DNA of 64,000 nt, from NCBI GenBank assembly GCA_033816765.1, contig CM066287.1, forward strand, positions 6,448,001 to 6,512,000, given 5' to 3'. Shown piece by piece: positions 43,964 through 55,471 of the stretch; the first letter of the stretch is position 1, and each line of letters starts with the position of its first letter. This DNA comes from Nothopassalora personata. Taxonomy: Eukaryota; Ascomycota; Dothideomycetes; Mycosphaerellales; Mycosphaerellaceae. The notes beneath the pieces were generated by a model that had not been told where the DNA came from, did not search any database, and worked only from the letters and a program-made list of their open reading frames with translations. The position numbers and the translations under genes are program-made.

Positions 43964-46055
43964 TCATTGCTCAGCTTTTTGAGCAAAGTCATGACTGGTC
44001 CGTCGTGGTCCTTGCTGCTGTTGTTGCTGCTGCTGCCTAGCTTCGAGCTCGTTGTGATCGCGCACGATTTCCTTGAATTGCCGAACCACTTCCGCCGGGA
44101 TCTGATCCCACAGCAAGCTTCGTGTATACACCTCGGCCTTGCTGCTGCGGAAGTTGTCGTTTTCCAGATTCGCCAGAGCCTCTGCAAGATTACGCCTCGG
44201 GAGTGGCGCCGGCTCACCTTGACTTGGCGCGGGATGTTGGCTGTAAGCTGGATATATGTCTGCGTGGGTCATCGAGGCGTATTGCGCGGTCGTCAACGAG
44301 AAAGCTTGATCTGCTTCCTGCTGCTTCGATGGAGAAGTGATTGTCCGATGCATCCTGTCCATCCGACTTTGCCTGGGGTTGTTTTGTTGGACGTTCGATG
44401 GCATCGCTTCCTGGCCTGTGCGTGCGGCACCGCGATTGTGGTCGTGGGTATTGCTGAATCCGGAGTCCGAGAGTAAGTTGCTGAGGACCATTGGCGCTGC
44501 GGCGCGCACATCCGGCGGCATTCTTGATACCTCAGGAGGCTGCAGACTCGCCGGTTTCGATGCCACGAAAGCGCCGCACAGTAGAAGCATGAACAGTAGC
44601 CCTGAGGCGATCGGCTGCTCTGTCGCATTGTCGTAATTCTTCTTATTCGATGGTGGCACAATCGTCGAGGTCGATGCCTTCTTCTCGAGGGTAGGCACAG
44701 GCTTCATGGCTTCAGGTTTCGAGATGAGCGCAAAGTCCTCCAGACCCTCATTTTGGAACTCATTCGCAAGGATGAAGCTGTCCCAGTCGTGTGGTTCCAT
44801 GTTGAGCGCCTCCATTTCCGCGTTGAAGTCCGTGAAGCCAGCGCTGCTGGGTACGGTGGACATTGCTGGCGCACCACCTACTTCCATCTGCTCTAATTGC
44901 TCGGTGAGAAGCTGGATGCGTTTCCTCAGTGTCGACGATTCCTCGTTGTGGCGCACAATGAGCTCCCGCTTCTCCTCCTGCATTGTGTCAATGACTCGCT
45001 GAGCTTGCTGGATGCGGTCGTGTGCGATATGTCGCTCGCGCTCTCGCAGCTCACAGGCTCGGTTAGCCTCGTTAAGCTGTGATTCTAGCATCGCGATCTG
45101 CTGTGTGTAGCTCTTCTCTTTGACCTCGAGGTCCTCGGTGTGCTTCTTCTTGCGCTGTCGCGATGCGAGGCTATGACATGATCAGTGTCGAACAATCATT
45201 CACATTCAAGGATGCTCACGCTGCTTCACGATTCCGCAATAACCGCTTCTGTTGCTTGAGCTCTTTCAGCAGCTCGTCATCCGTGGTCTTCTCAATGAGG
45301 TCGTCAATGGTCTGGATATTCCGCTCCTGCGGAATGTCAATGCGACCGTTCTTCTTCCGAATGCCATCACGACGCTGAAAGTCGATCATTGTGCGCGGAG
45401 GGCTTTCCGGTCTCATTCGCTTTTGCGATGACGGCCTGCCCTCCAATTCCTGCTGTGCCATGGCCATCCAGTCTGCATGAGTCTGAGGCGACATTGGCGT
45501 TTGGACCTGGGGCGCCGGGATGAAGCCGGGCTCCGGATGCGACACATTGAAGTGCGGTGGAGGTGGCCCATGACTGAAGGTCCCGTGGACGCTGTCAGTT
45601 CGTGGGTACTGCGCGCCATCGAACGGTGCTGGCGGCGGGATGAACTCCACACCCGTGGTCGGCGTGCCGTTGGCTGAGCCCTGGTCGAAGGCCCATTGCG
45701 GCGCGTGGTGCTGGTGCGAGAAGACCGGCTGGTGAGGGTTGGTTTGGCGCATATATGCTGGCCCTTCCTCGTGATATGGGTTGGTAGCTCCCGCCGAGGC
45801 CGGCTCGACCGTCAACGCGCCGTTGTACTGGTGGTCCCAGGCCTGAGAATCCGCTGGCGTGAGCACACCGGTGCTGTTGGCGAAGGAGTCCTTCCGGTAC
45901 GCGGCGTTGTTTGGACTTTGCATAATGTCAGCATCCAATATGGAGGGATCCAGCACGGCGGAATCGTCCTCGTCGATGAACGCTGGTCGTTTGTTGTCAC
46001 GCGCAGGGTCTGTTTGCGGACGATGGTAGCCACATCGGTTGCTGGCGTATGCCAT
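43964..46055 (-). CDS. bZIP transcription factor with a C-terminal hydrophobic (possible membrane) segment
   Basis: Two exons, 45220-46055 and 43964-45170, separated by a 49-nt intron (GTGAGC...CATAG), give 680 aa. The intron splits the basic region, which reads KRLLRNREAALASRQRKKKH after joining, with the N-x7-R signature of bZIP DNA binding. A leucine zipper/coiled coil follows (about 300-380). Near residue 455 the segment IASGLLFMLLLCGAFVAS is hydrophobic enough to cross a membrane, recalling ATF6/CREB3-like factors released by proteolysis; the conserved position in related fungal proteins is from memory. The C-terminus has a polyQ run of eight. The N-terminal part is Pro/His-rich and disordered. 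Expected nuclear action, perhaps from an ER-anchored precursor. Confidence 0.88.
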
Positions 46056-48453
46056 GTTTGTGGGGTACTTGTATGCAAGTACCGGTGTGGTGTTCGTGAT
46101 GAGCGGTGAGGACGGCTGTAGCCGGGGCGTGCTGGGCGCTCACGCGAAGCCGGCGCCTGCCCACGTTGTGCCAACGTGACTGACTCGAGAAGGGCCAAGT
46201 CTGCCGAGCGGAGAGTGTTGCGGGAGCAGACGCGCTCCAGAAGGGCGAGGAGGGACGGTGACCAGGATGGCCGTAAGGGCTGAACTGAGCTGTGTAGCTA
46301 CAGTAGTATGACGGGAGGGTGGGAGATGGGGCAGGTGTCGAGCGACAATCAATTGCTCAAAGTGTAATAGAGAGTGGCAAAGAGGGCAGGGAAAGGCTTG
46401 CTTTAGATACTAGCACGGCAGCTTTGCTGCTTCGGAGGCAGGCCAACTTACTGCTGCGCAGGTGGGGGGACAGATGGATGGGGAGGAAGGGTAGCATGGT
46501 ACGGGACGGTCCTGACCAAGAGCACGCGAAAGCAAGACGCTCGCGGCGGATCTCATTCGGTGCCCAGTCGAGCCTGAATCATCGGGTCGTTGTGCAGAAG
46601 ACGCTGCATTAGGGTCGGCATTGTCGGCAACGATAGGTCGTGAGCGGCGGGAAAGTGCAGCACGTAGAAGAGCCGTCCAATCCAATCCTCGGCGCTCTCT
46701 TGTTGTGTGTACTGGGGTTGCCGCGAGGGCTCGCCGCTCGCATCAGCAGCGAGCGCTGCGGTGCCATGATGATGTACTGTACTGTACCTCCAACAGGCTT
46801 GAGGTACCCGCGAGAGTGGATGGGCCCCTCCACCTGCATATGGCCGTGAAGCTTTGGGCGACGCTGCCGAAGCGATCGTTCTGTGATCATGAGGCTGCAC
46901 ACTGGACAGGCTACAGCTACTACTGTACTGTAGCTGTGCAGCCGCGCTTCGACGGCCACGGACCTGGGCTGGGTGGGTGTGAGCACACGGCGGGTTTCAT
47001 ATGCCGCGTGACGTCGCAAATTGAGTGGATACGCACGGCGTTGTTTCAAGAAGCACAATAACGATGCTGCATCGGATTGTCGTGATGAGGTGGCGAGTAA
47101 CATGTTACAACGTGACGAGAGACAAACACTGAGAGAGCGTCTGCTAAGATGGCCCCAGCTTACTTACTGCCCGTTCCGAGCACAAGGGAAGGGGAGGGGA
47201 GGGGAGGGCCCGCAAACTGTCAACGCTTCCGCCGGTGCGTGCCCAAACAGGGTTTCGGCGATGTGCAGGTGTACCCAACGGCTGTCTGTAGAAATATCGA
47301 CCTCATCATCACGATGGTACTGGTTAAAATAGCTTTCATCTCTTGCCATTCGTCCTCACAGTTTGACTCACCTGCAGCCGGCCAGAACGCGTTCAAGGCA
47401 TCGGAACTTAGCCCAACCTACCCGCCAGTACGAATGGGGTGAATTGCCAGAAACAACAACCCAGTTTGTCCCGGGGGGGGGGGGGGGCGAGAGAGGGGGA
47501 GAGAGAGAGATGGAGAGGCATTTGGCCGAAACACCTGACAATCGTAGGAAAGGCACGTTTGGCAAATAGACGTGCGTCGGCACTTTGCAGCCCTCCATAG
47601 TTCTAATAGTGTCCGCGAGTCAGTTCACCGTCTATTCGACTTCACCGGACATGTCATCGCCACACATTACTCTCGAAAGGGGTCATGTTCACCTTCTTGC
47701 GCGCCTTCCGCGGCCAGCCTCCCATCAGCAGGAATAGGAAGATTTCGGGTAGAGGAAACGAGCGCTCCATTGTCAGATTGTCCGCATGAACACAATGGGC
47801 CTAACTGCATGGTGGAGCTACGCGGGGCGAAGCGGAATCGACTGTTTGCAGTGCGACTTGCTACAATGATCCCAGCACGAAATTGCATTGGACAGGAAAA
47901 ATTCCTCGCAGCCTTCATCACGGCCCAGCTATAGCGTGAGACATGGCAAGCATTTCTTGCTTGTGAGCCGCCATCCTCGCATCGCTGCCCAGCCGGTGTA
48001 CAGTAAGACGATGGACCGTGGCGCACCCGATTTGTGCGGCGCGTCCTGACAGCGAGAGGAAAACTTATGGCCGTCGTCGGGTACGCGAACCGGGCTCAAC
48101 GAGGCGCACAGCATGAGCCGTCATGCCGCGGCGCGGTTTGCATTGAGATTGACCTCGTGCATACGGCACGTGCGGCTGCGCCCTTCGTGTAACATATGCC
48201 TGCATTTGAGAGGTGAGCTCTTCTCCTTTGTGCATGTTGACAGAGATCTGAGAATCGCGTTGACTGCCTTGTACTGGAAGGTACGTATCACAGGCATCGA
48301 CAGAACTCAACACTGTTCTCACAATGACTATCTCCGCCCTCGTCAATCGGTCATGTTCCACGTCTAAGCCTCGCCATCTAAATGTGCATCAGGTCGTCAC
48401 ATCCCGCGTTACCTATTGTTCTACTGTCACAGACATCACCAGAATTATCGCCA
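46056..48453. other. 2.4-kb gene-free stretch with simple repeats
   Basis: It contains the upstream region of the bZIP gene and the 3' flank of the beta-lactamase-like gene. Open stretches on both strands lack domains and consistent coding sense. Notable are a TACTGTACTGTA word (near 46781 and 46921) and a 15-base G run. A long 5' untranslated region of the bZIP gene could occupy part of it. Confidence 0.4.
47473..47510 (+). repeat. 15-G homopolymer and GA-rich tract
   Basis: Fifteen consecutive G bases at 47473-47487 are followed by a GA-rich stretch to about 47510. It is simple-sequence DNA; the exact G count may be unreliable in sequencing. Confidence 0.85.
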
Positions 48454-50193
48454 TCACAGATCCTGTTTCCGCACAAAGAGATCGCTCCTGACCTCTTCGT
48501 CCTTGCTACGCCTCTCAAGGCTAATGTTCCACGCTGGAAGCTCTACTATACCTTTCTCATGCCAAAAGACAATCTTGTTAACAGGAACTCCAGCGTAGAG
48601 AGTACCGTCAATATCAGTAGGGCAGAACTCGTCCCAGACGCCAGTGCGGAGCTGCTGGTTTTCGCTTCTCTCATACACTACCTGAGCACGCCAAATCTCG
48701 CCTTTTGGTGCCTCCTCGTTCTCGAACAAGAGTGTAGGTACGAGCTGCGCATGCCAGTCTTGCTTTCCCCCAGTATCGTCATCACCGGCGCTGTTGGACC
48801 AAAGCGCTGCAAGTACATCGGTACCGTTAGAGATGAAAGCCTCAATATGGAGACCTTTTGACGGTGAGGCGGCGAGGACTAAAGTGGTGTTGAGGTCAGA
48901 CTTGATGGGAATATAGCTGCCAGGATAGTCCACGGCCATTCGTTGCCAGGCAATTTCCTCCGCTGCGCGCACCAGCGCCACAGAAACGAGCTCGTTCAAC
49001 GGCTCAAGCATTTCGTTGTTCCCGCCTACAAGTATGGTAATACCCAGACCGTACTCCTCGAGCATGCTGATGCGAGAGTAGTAGCCTGGAAGGCCTCCGG
49101 CTTTGGTCACGAAAGTCACAGGTCTTCTGCTATCGCGCAGAATTCTGTCGGTGCGGAAGGTCTCGAACGGCATGCCGTAGAACGTGGTCATGCCAGTCGA
49201 CCAGCTAGCCGGGAGGAACCAGTTCACACCGGTCGCGAGGGTGTTGTAGTGGCTTAGGACGTACCTGATGAATTTGCTCAGGTCAGAGCTGGTTGAGTAA
49301 ATCCCACCTGTCGGGTTCTGCACGCCTTCGTCAACGTCCCAGTAGTTGAATCCATCAGCCATAGCCGGGAGAACAGCGTGCTCGTCCGAGGGCGTGTCCA
49401 GACTCGATCCTGTCATTTCTAGAGGGTCGAAAATTGCCTCCTGAATATAGTCTTTGTATGGCTTTGCGGTCACGTTCTCCAAGACAAGGCCAAGGAGCTC
49501 AAAGTTCAGGTTGCTATATGTTGACTTCTGGTTTGGCGCAAAGAGTGGCTTCTTGCCTTCCAGCTCGGTGAGGAAGTCAGAGCGGCTGCATGGCTTGTAA
49601 GAATCATACTCGTCGCATGTTGGCAGCCCATCGCCAGAGACGGGCGGTAGTCCCAGTACTGACGGATCAGGAACCAAGTTGATCAAGTCGCCCTGAGCGA
49701 ACTCTCTCGGTATGCCTGAGAGCTGGCTTGCGAGGATGCGAATGGTGATGTCCTTCCATGGTAGTTGATACTTGTCAGACTTTAGCTCAGAAATGTAATC
49801 GATCACGGGATCATCGAGATGCAAGTTTCCCGCATCGTGTTGATATAGTATAGCCAGTGTCGTGAAGACTTTCGTTATTGAAGCTATCCTATATTGGCTG
49901 GATGAATCTACCTCGATAGCTCCAGGACGACTGTCGTTGTGGACACGGGCAGAATGGTGGAAGCTCCATAGCGTGCCTTGTAGAGATGTCACTTCGACTG
50001 AGAAAGATGTGTTGTCGAATTTGGCGCTGCCGGCGAGATCTTTAATATCTTTCTCGAGCAAGTGGAAGGCTGGTTCCAGTTCAGGTGCACCATGGTCCCA
50101 ACGTGGGATGGGGAATGCTGGGGTCGGCTCATAGCATTTAGCACTGCTTAGAGCAATACCCGAGAGACATATCAAAGGCAGGGTGGAAAGCAT
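48454..50193 (-). CDS. Secreted beta-lactamase-related serine hydrolase
   Basis: A single exon of 579 aa from an ATG at 50193. The signal peptide is MLSTLPLICLSGIALSSAKC. The class C beta-lactamase/transpeptidase fold is marked by the catalytic S-x-x-K in YRIASITKVFTTLAILYQHD (about residues 102-121), the Y-x-N motif in TYSNLNFELLGLVLENV (about 236-252) and a KAGG-type third motif in FVTKAGGLPGYYSR (about 365-378). Numerous N-x-S/T sites fit secretion. Such fungal proteins act on diverse esters, amides or lactones and include polyketide-cluster hydrolases; the substrate is unknown. It is followed upstream by ORC1 on the same strand at a 210-bp distance. Confidence 0.9.
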   Translation of the reverse strand: MLSTLPLICLSGIALSSAKCYEPTPAFPIPRWDHGAPELEPAFHLLEKDIKDLAGSAKFDNTSFSVEVTSLQGTLWSFHHSARVHNDSRPGAIEVDSSSQYRIASITKVFTTLAILYQHDAGNLHLDDPVIDYISELKSDKYQLPWKDITIRILASQLSGIPREFAQGDLINLVPDPSVLGLPPVSGDGLPTCDEYDSYKPCSRSDFLTELEGKKPLFAPNQKSTYSNLNFELLGLVLENVTAKPYKDYIQEAIFDPLEMTGSSLDTPSDEHAVLPAMADGFNYWDVDEGVQNPTGGIYSTSSDLSKFIRYVLSHYNTLATGVNWFLPASWSTGMTTFYGMPFETFRTDRILRDSRRPVTFVTKAGGLPGYYSRISMLEEYGLGITILVGGNNEMLEPLNELVSVALVRAAEEIAWQRMAVDYPGSYIPIKSDLNTTLVLAASPSKGLHIEAFISNGTDVLAALWSNSAGDDDTGGKQDWHAQLVPTLLFENEEAPKGEIWRAQVVYERSENQQLRTGVWDEFCPTDIDGTLYAGVPVNKIVFWHEKGIVELPAWNISLERRSKDEEVRSDLFVRKQDL

Positions 50194-50402
50194 GGTGTCT
50201 ACGACTTACGTTTGATGTGGACGTATGTTTCCCGATTGAGGCGTTGCCTGGATCTATTGGTCTACCCGCATTGTGCACGTGCACCGGTCCTGGTTCGTTC
50301 AACGTCCGTCCTTCCATTTGACTTCCATGATGGACACACTGAGATCATTTACTCAATGACTTGGAAACGTTCTCAAAGGCTGTACATCTTCTTATTTGTA
50401 CA

Positions 50403-52670
50403 TCAAGCGGCGAAACCAAGTCCGCGGCACTCTTCATCGTCTCTCAGAGCTGCTCTTACATCATCCTCGCCCACACCAAGTCTGACTCTGCCTACACGGT
50501 CGCCATGTCTACTTTCTACACCTACGATGCCAGCTTCGGCCAGTTCCTGTGCTGCAGTACCAAAGCCAAGCACGCGCGCTGCCTTGTCCACCTCTTTCTT
50601 CGCTGCTGGACGACCACGTTTCGATGGTGTCATTGCTGCCGCTCCTCCTAGATGATCGTCCGCCACTTCAGTGATGGGTTCTGGCGTCAGCAACTGCTCC
50701 TCAATGTCCTTATGTATGGCCATGACCGCCATCCGTCGTGCTTCATCCACGATGTCGGCGAGTGTAGATTCAGTGATACCAGTGCGTCTTAGCCGTGCAA
50801 GTAGAGCTGCGAGGAACAGCTTGCTGCTCAAGGACAGCGAGCGCAGATGAGCTGCCAGAGGTGTCGAGGTGGCCTCGTTAATTGCACGCTTGATAGTAGC
50901 GATCGTCACGATGCCATTTTTCGGTGCTAAGGCTGTTGTGGCAGGCTTCCGAGCCGGGGTCTTGCTGGGCGTGTCTGGGGCTTCGTTCTCCTTCCCAGGC
51001 TCGACCTCAAGCGTCTCCTCTTCAGCAATCTCTACAGCTCGCCGACAGATATCCAGAGCTCGTCTAGCATCACCGGAAACAGCAGCGACTTTGCGGCTCG
51101 CGAACTGAACGGCATCAGGTTCGACAATCACTTGGCCGACGCCTTCTAGTCGACTCTGGATGATGGTCATCAGCTGTGTGTGAGTGTAGCCTGGGAATGT
51201 TATCCGCGTCAAGCCCAATCTGCTTGAGATCTTGTTTGATAACGTGCGCTCGGGCAAGTCCATCGTGTTAGCCACTGCAAGCACGATCAATCTCGAATGC
51301 CGAAGCTGTGGCCAGTTGAAGAAGTTGTACATCACTCCTTGATTCCTCGTCACCAGCTGGTCTAGCTCGTCCATCAGGACGACGCAAGGCACTCTCCGAG
51401 GGCTTGGAGTGGTGAAGTCTCGCTCAAGTAGCTCTAGTGCGTGAGCAGAACTCACTCTGTCGCCTTTAAGCGCTTCCCACAACAAGCTGTACGATTGATG
51501 AGGATCAGTGACTTTCATGCCGTTGATCTCAACGAAGTAGAAGTCGTCCAACTGCTCCTCTGCCACGGCAGTCTGCAAGTTAGCGACCACCTCACGGACC
51601 GTAGCTGTCTTCCCTGTCCCTGGAGTGCCGGATATGTAGATGCAAGCGCCAGTGCCGGCGGTGATGGCGGCCTCGAGGTGCGAATGGACAGTATCGAATT
51701 CGTGCTCTCGGCAAGGGAGAGCATGTGGTACCGCTGAAACATGTAATGTCGAGCGTGCCATCTGGTAAGGCGAAGCCTGCGACTGTGAAGGCGGTAATAC
51801 TCTCGTGCCTAATGGCGTGAAGTCCAGCGGTCTTTTTGTAACGATTTTGCGGCCGCTTGGCGTGAGGAATTTTCGTGGTGTGAGCTGTTTCGCTTTCGAC
51901 GATGTTGGCGTTCCTGTCGTCAACTTCCGTTTCTTCTTTGGCGTCTCTGGCTCGTCGAACTCATCGTCGTCCATGACAAAGTCGTCTAGATCCTTCTCCT
52001 TCACACTTTTGGTTGCCCTTTTCCGCCTCGTTTTGACCGTCTGCGACTCGACCAGGCGAAGCAAGGTGTCCATATCGTCCTTGCCTCCGTACACTTCTTC
52101 CCAGCTGAACTCGTCCGTATACGTCGCAGTCCGAGTGTTTACACCTCTTCTGCAGACGAAGCTCTTCCCGTGGAACTTGGAGGCGCGAGGTACCTTGCCA
52201 GTTGGGTACAGGCGTTGGTGCTCACTCTCCGACAAGACGTGTGCCTTGCCGTTAATGGTGGTGAGAGCATTCTCGTCGAAGTTTGTGGTGATGTACAGCT
52301 CGTTCGGTAGGAAGTCTGTCCTCTTCTTCTTGCTTCTGATTTCTCTCTCCGACGAGAACCAAAGCATAGTAGCTTGCTTTTCTGGAACCATTTCGCCATC
52401 GTCGTCCTCCGACTCGCCGTCAGCAAAACCATAGAGGATGGCCACCCAGGCTTCGTTACTCGTCGGCGCTTTCAACAGTACTGTATCTCCCAAACGGCAC
52501 TCGAACGAGCCCATGCGTGCTCCAACGATCTCCCTCTCTTGATCATAGATCCACTCCCACGGGTGATCTTCGAGGCCGAGCTCATCGTCGGAGTCTTCTC
52601 TGATTACGCCGCCTCCCGACAGATAATGTCTCGCCTCTTCCAGCCTTGTCCGCTTCCCTCTCGGCAGCAT
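50403..52670 (-). CDS. ORC1: Origin recognition complex subunit 1
   Basis: A single exon of 755 aa. I chose the ATG at 52670 (MLPRGKRTRLEEARHYLSGG); the open frame extends 20 codons further only to a TTG. The N-terminal BAH domain spans about 60-200 (DTVLLKAPTSNEAWVAILYG, ELYITTNFDENA, FVCRRGVN). A basic linker follows. The AAA+ ATPase has Walker A ISGTPGTGKTATVREVVANL (about 352-371) and Walker B CVVLMDELDQLVTRN (about 433-447), then sensor-type segments VLAVANTMDLPERT and SGDARRALDICRRAVE. ORC1 binds and hydrolyses ATP to load MCM helicase at replication origins. It is divergent from the next gene with 544 bp between starts. Confidence 0.95.
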   Translation of the reverse strand: MLPRGKRTRLEEARHYLSGGGVIREDSDDELGLEDHPWEWIYDQEREIVGARMGSFECRLGDTVLLKAPTSNEAWVAILYGFADGESEDDDGEMVPEKQATMLWFSSEREIRSKKKRTDFLPNELYITTNFDENALTTINGKAHVLSESEHQRLYPTGKVPRASKFHGKSFVCRRGVNTRTATYTDEFSWEEVYGGKDDMDTLLRLVESQTVKTRRKRATKSVKEKDLDDFVMDDDEFDEPETPKKKRKLTTGTPTSSKAKQLTPRKFLTPSGRKIVTKRPLDFTPLGTRVLPPSQSQASPYQMARSTLHVSAVPHALPCREHEFDTVHSHLEAAITAGTGACIYISGTPGTGKTATVREVVANLQTAVAEEQLDDFYFVEINGMKVTDPHQSYSLLWEALKGDRVSSAHALELLERDFTTPSPRRVPCVVLMDELDQLVTRNQGVMYNFFNWPQLRHSRLIVLAVANTMDLPERTLSNKISSRLGLTRITFPGYTHTQLMTIIQSRLEGVGQVIVEPDAVQFASRKVAAVSGDARRALDICRRAVEIAEEETLEVEPGKENEAPDTPSKTPARKPATTALAPKNGIVTIATIKRAINEATSTPLAAHLRSLSLSSKLFLAALLARLRRTGITESTLADIVDEARRMAVMAIHKDIEEQLLTPEPITEVADDHLGGAAAMTPSKRGRPAAKKEVDKAARVLGFGTAAQELAEAGIVGVESRHGDRVGRVRLGVGEDDVRAALRDDEECRGLGFAA

Positions 52671-53213
52671 TTTCACCGGGCGCTGTTCGAGAGAGGTACA
52701 GTACAGTACAGTCCTCGGGATGACGCGCAAGAACGCGTCGATGAGATCCTGGGACGCGCCTTCCCGTGATCAATTTCGGCACTCGGCAGTTTTGACAGGG
52801 GTCGGTCGTCGTCTCACTCACTTCGTTCCTGCTTCACGTCTGCTCATGCGTCTCCAACGCCCACGGCTTCTTATCCGTACAAAGCCTGTGCAATGTGACT
52901 GTAAGAGACCCTGTCGTTGCCACTACATCCATGTCCAGTTCCGATAAGCAGTGGGGGGATGTCGATGGACAACCTCATTCACTCAGCAAGATGGGACTGC
53001 AGGAGTCATATTGTAGCAGTGCGATACGTGAGGTGAGTTGAGCTCATGTGCAGACGTGCTACCAGGTATGACACCGTTGGATGGGTCTCGTGTTCGCATC
53101 GCACTTTCCATTGTGGTGATGTGCATGATCAAACGCGTTTGCCCTTTCTTCACTGCGCTTCCTCCGAGCAGCATTAACATGACAACCACCTGAACACAAC
53201 CGCGAACGTCAAC

Positions 53214-55340
53214 ATGGACGACCACGAGCTGGAGCGCGCCCGCGAGTGGGATGACTCCTTGGCAGACGTTCCGAGATCGCAAGGCCAACCACGCTTCGAG
53301 TGGACGACTGTTGGTGCCCGTGGCACGCGGCCCAAGAGGCGCGACCGGCATCCACCAAACCGAAGCCAAGCAAGACCACAAGCTCCACGCCGTCCACTTC
53401 CTCGGCTGGTAGAAAATGCCGACAATGAGGCCCAATATGCCTGGCGAGAGCGGAAGCCACCTACTGATACAGTGCGCATACCTGCAGTTATGGTACACGG
53501 GAGCCGGTCCATGAATGGCACGCCAATCTACGTTCAGCTTGCCACCGACTGCGGAGCCTTCGTGTATAGCGATGAGCTGAAAAGTGACAACGTCTCGCTG
53601 AATTTCGGGCTATGGGGCGATGCCCCAGCGGTGGCGGCAGCTAAACGCCAGATCCTGAACTGGATCGAATATGCGGAGCCTTCTTCCCACAAAGTACCAG
53701 GAATTGCAAAGTGGCCCAAGGTCGTGTCTTTGACACCCACGTTGCGAGAGCGTGCCGAGAAGCGGTGGGCCAACGACATCAAGATGAATCGTTACCGACA
53801 ATTCCCACCCAATAAGCCCTTCGGAGCCATCGGCACATTCCACTGGCCTTCGAAGGAGTTTCGTCCTGAAGAAGCCTTTGGCATGAGTTGCGAAGCATTG
53901 GACCCCATCCGGATAGAGCACTCCTGCTACATTACGTACAACAGCGAGAAGTCCATCTTTCAGGTCTTTGGCAAAGCTCAGGACGTCCAGGCCGCTCTAG
54001 TCTGCATTCGTAAAACTGCCTTCAACATCTGCTCACGCACTATCAATCCAGTCAGATCTTACTTGCTTCAATGGCGGAGTGGACCTCCTCCTTCGCATGT
54101 GTTCCTGAAGGAGTACACGGGACCTGTCATCATCACGAGCCAGAGCAAAGATGTAATCAAGCAGGAACCGAGTTTCTCTCCCCGTGGAGAAGGTACGCTA
54201 GACGACAACGACGCTGTGCAGCTGGCGCACACTCGCAATTCGGTGAATATAGAGCGAGTCAAGGTCACCCTCGGGAGCGCCCTTCGAAAGGTTCACTACT
54301 TGCAGGGTCAAATCAGTCTTCGCCTTCGCCTTGGCATGTTTCTGCTATCACAGTACAAGGCACTGGACAAGGACGAGCTCTGGGAGCTCAAAGATTACGA
54401 AGAATTGGTGAAGGCATCCCAGTTTGTCGGAAGGGTGACAGAAGAGTGAGTCGCAACCATTGCTACACGCTTGAAATGCTGTGATACTGACATTTGATAC
54501 AGGCTAGGTGGAGAGTATCCCGAGAAAACCATCCTCCCAAAGCTGCAGCGCGCTGAAGACCTCCTCTCCCCGCCAGACGCAATCACAGAGCACCTCGTCG
54601 ACGTCAGACCGAGCTGCGCCGCAGAATTCATCTTCGACAACAGCAAAGGCGACCTCTGCCTGCGAATAACCTGGCGCGAGTCATCAGACACCAACTGCGA
54701 TGACCTTGAGTTCGCGGTAGCAACCGAAGAATGGTCACGCCTCGACCGCGACACCGGTCATGCCACCAAGCTCGTCGACATGAGCTTGACTGATCTCTCG
54801 AACGGCTCAGCTTGGCAGTTCGAGCTGTCATCGTCAGAAGCCATGGAGCACAGCAAACTGCCACCAGAGCTGCGCCACTTCGCCGAGAAAATGCGCATCG
54901 ACACCATGGCCCTTCGCAAGAAGTCCGGAGAGAAGTCCTTTGTCGTGTTTAACCCCTTCGTCCAACCGAAATTCGTGCGTCAGATGATACGATACCAGTA
55001 CGGCATCAATGGCACCGACTACATAGTCGAGCTCTCCCAATTCCAAGATCGAGTCTATGCAGCTAGGAAGTCAGTAGCAGACACCCCAGCACCTACTGTC
55101 TACGAGCCAAGATGGGGTCTGAACGTGTTCCACATCGGGTGGGAAACCATGTTCACGACCAATGCACGGTTGACGATCGGCACGAGCGCAGATTGGGGTG
55201 ACGACATGGAGAATTGGTTCCCTCGGAACTCCGGTCCTGATGCCGACGACGACGGCAAGCAGGATGGGTTTGCGCAGCTCATGCGGAAGCTTGAGAAAGT
55301 GGAGAAGTTGGTAAGGGAGCCTATGGTGGATGGTGAGTAG
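53214..55340 (+). CDS. Uncharacterised fungal protein (DUF7905-like)
   Basis: Exons 53214-54445 and 54503-55340 around a 57-nt intron (GTGAGT...ATACTGACATTTGATACAG) give 689 aa. The N-terminus is Arg/Pro-rich and disordered. From about residue 100 a folded region includes TPIYVQLATDCGAFVYSDEL and APAVAAAKRQILNWIEYAEP, KH-domain-like in appearance, then FHWPSKEFRPEEAFGMSCEA. The second exon has EFIFDNSKGDLCLRITWRES and RWGLNVFHIGWETMFTTNAR. It matches a conserved ascomycete family of unknown function; the DUF number is from memory. The stop at 55340 overlaps a GTGAGT, so a short extra exon (about 55383-55504) is possible. Confidence 0.75.
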
Positions 55341-55471
55341 CTCTCCGGCCATCCGTACTGAGAGCGTGTACTGGCATTGTCAAGGGGACCTGAGATGGAC
55401 AAAGACATCGAGAGCGATGGAGATAGTCAAGCTTGCCCTGAAAAACGTTCGTTTGCTTCCTGCAGCAGATT

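Noticed and set aside
47572..47934. 120-aa plus-strand frame in the 2.4-kb gene-free stretch
   Set aside because: No domain, no homology I recognise, and an equally long frame exists on the other strand.
54628..54864. Open frames on the minus strand over the second exon of the uncharacterised protein gene
   Set aside because: The spliced plus-strand frame is continuous across a good intron and explains the region.
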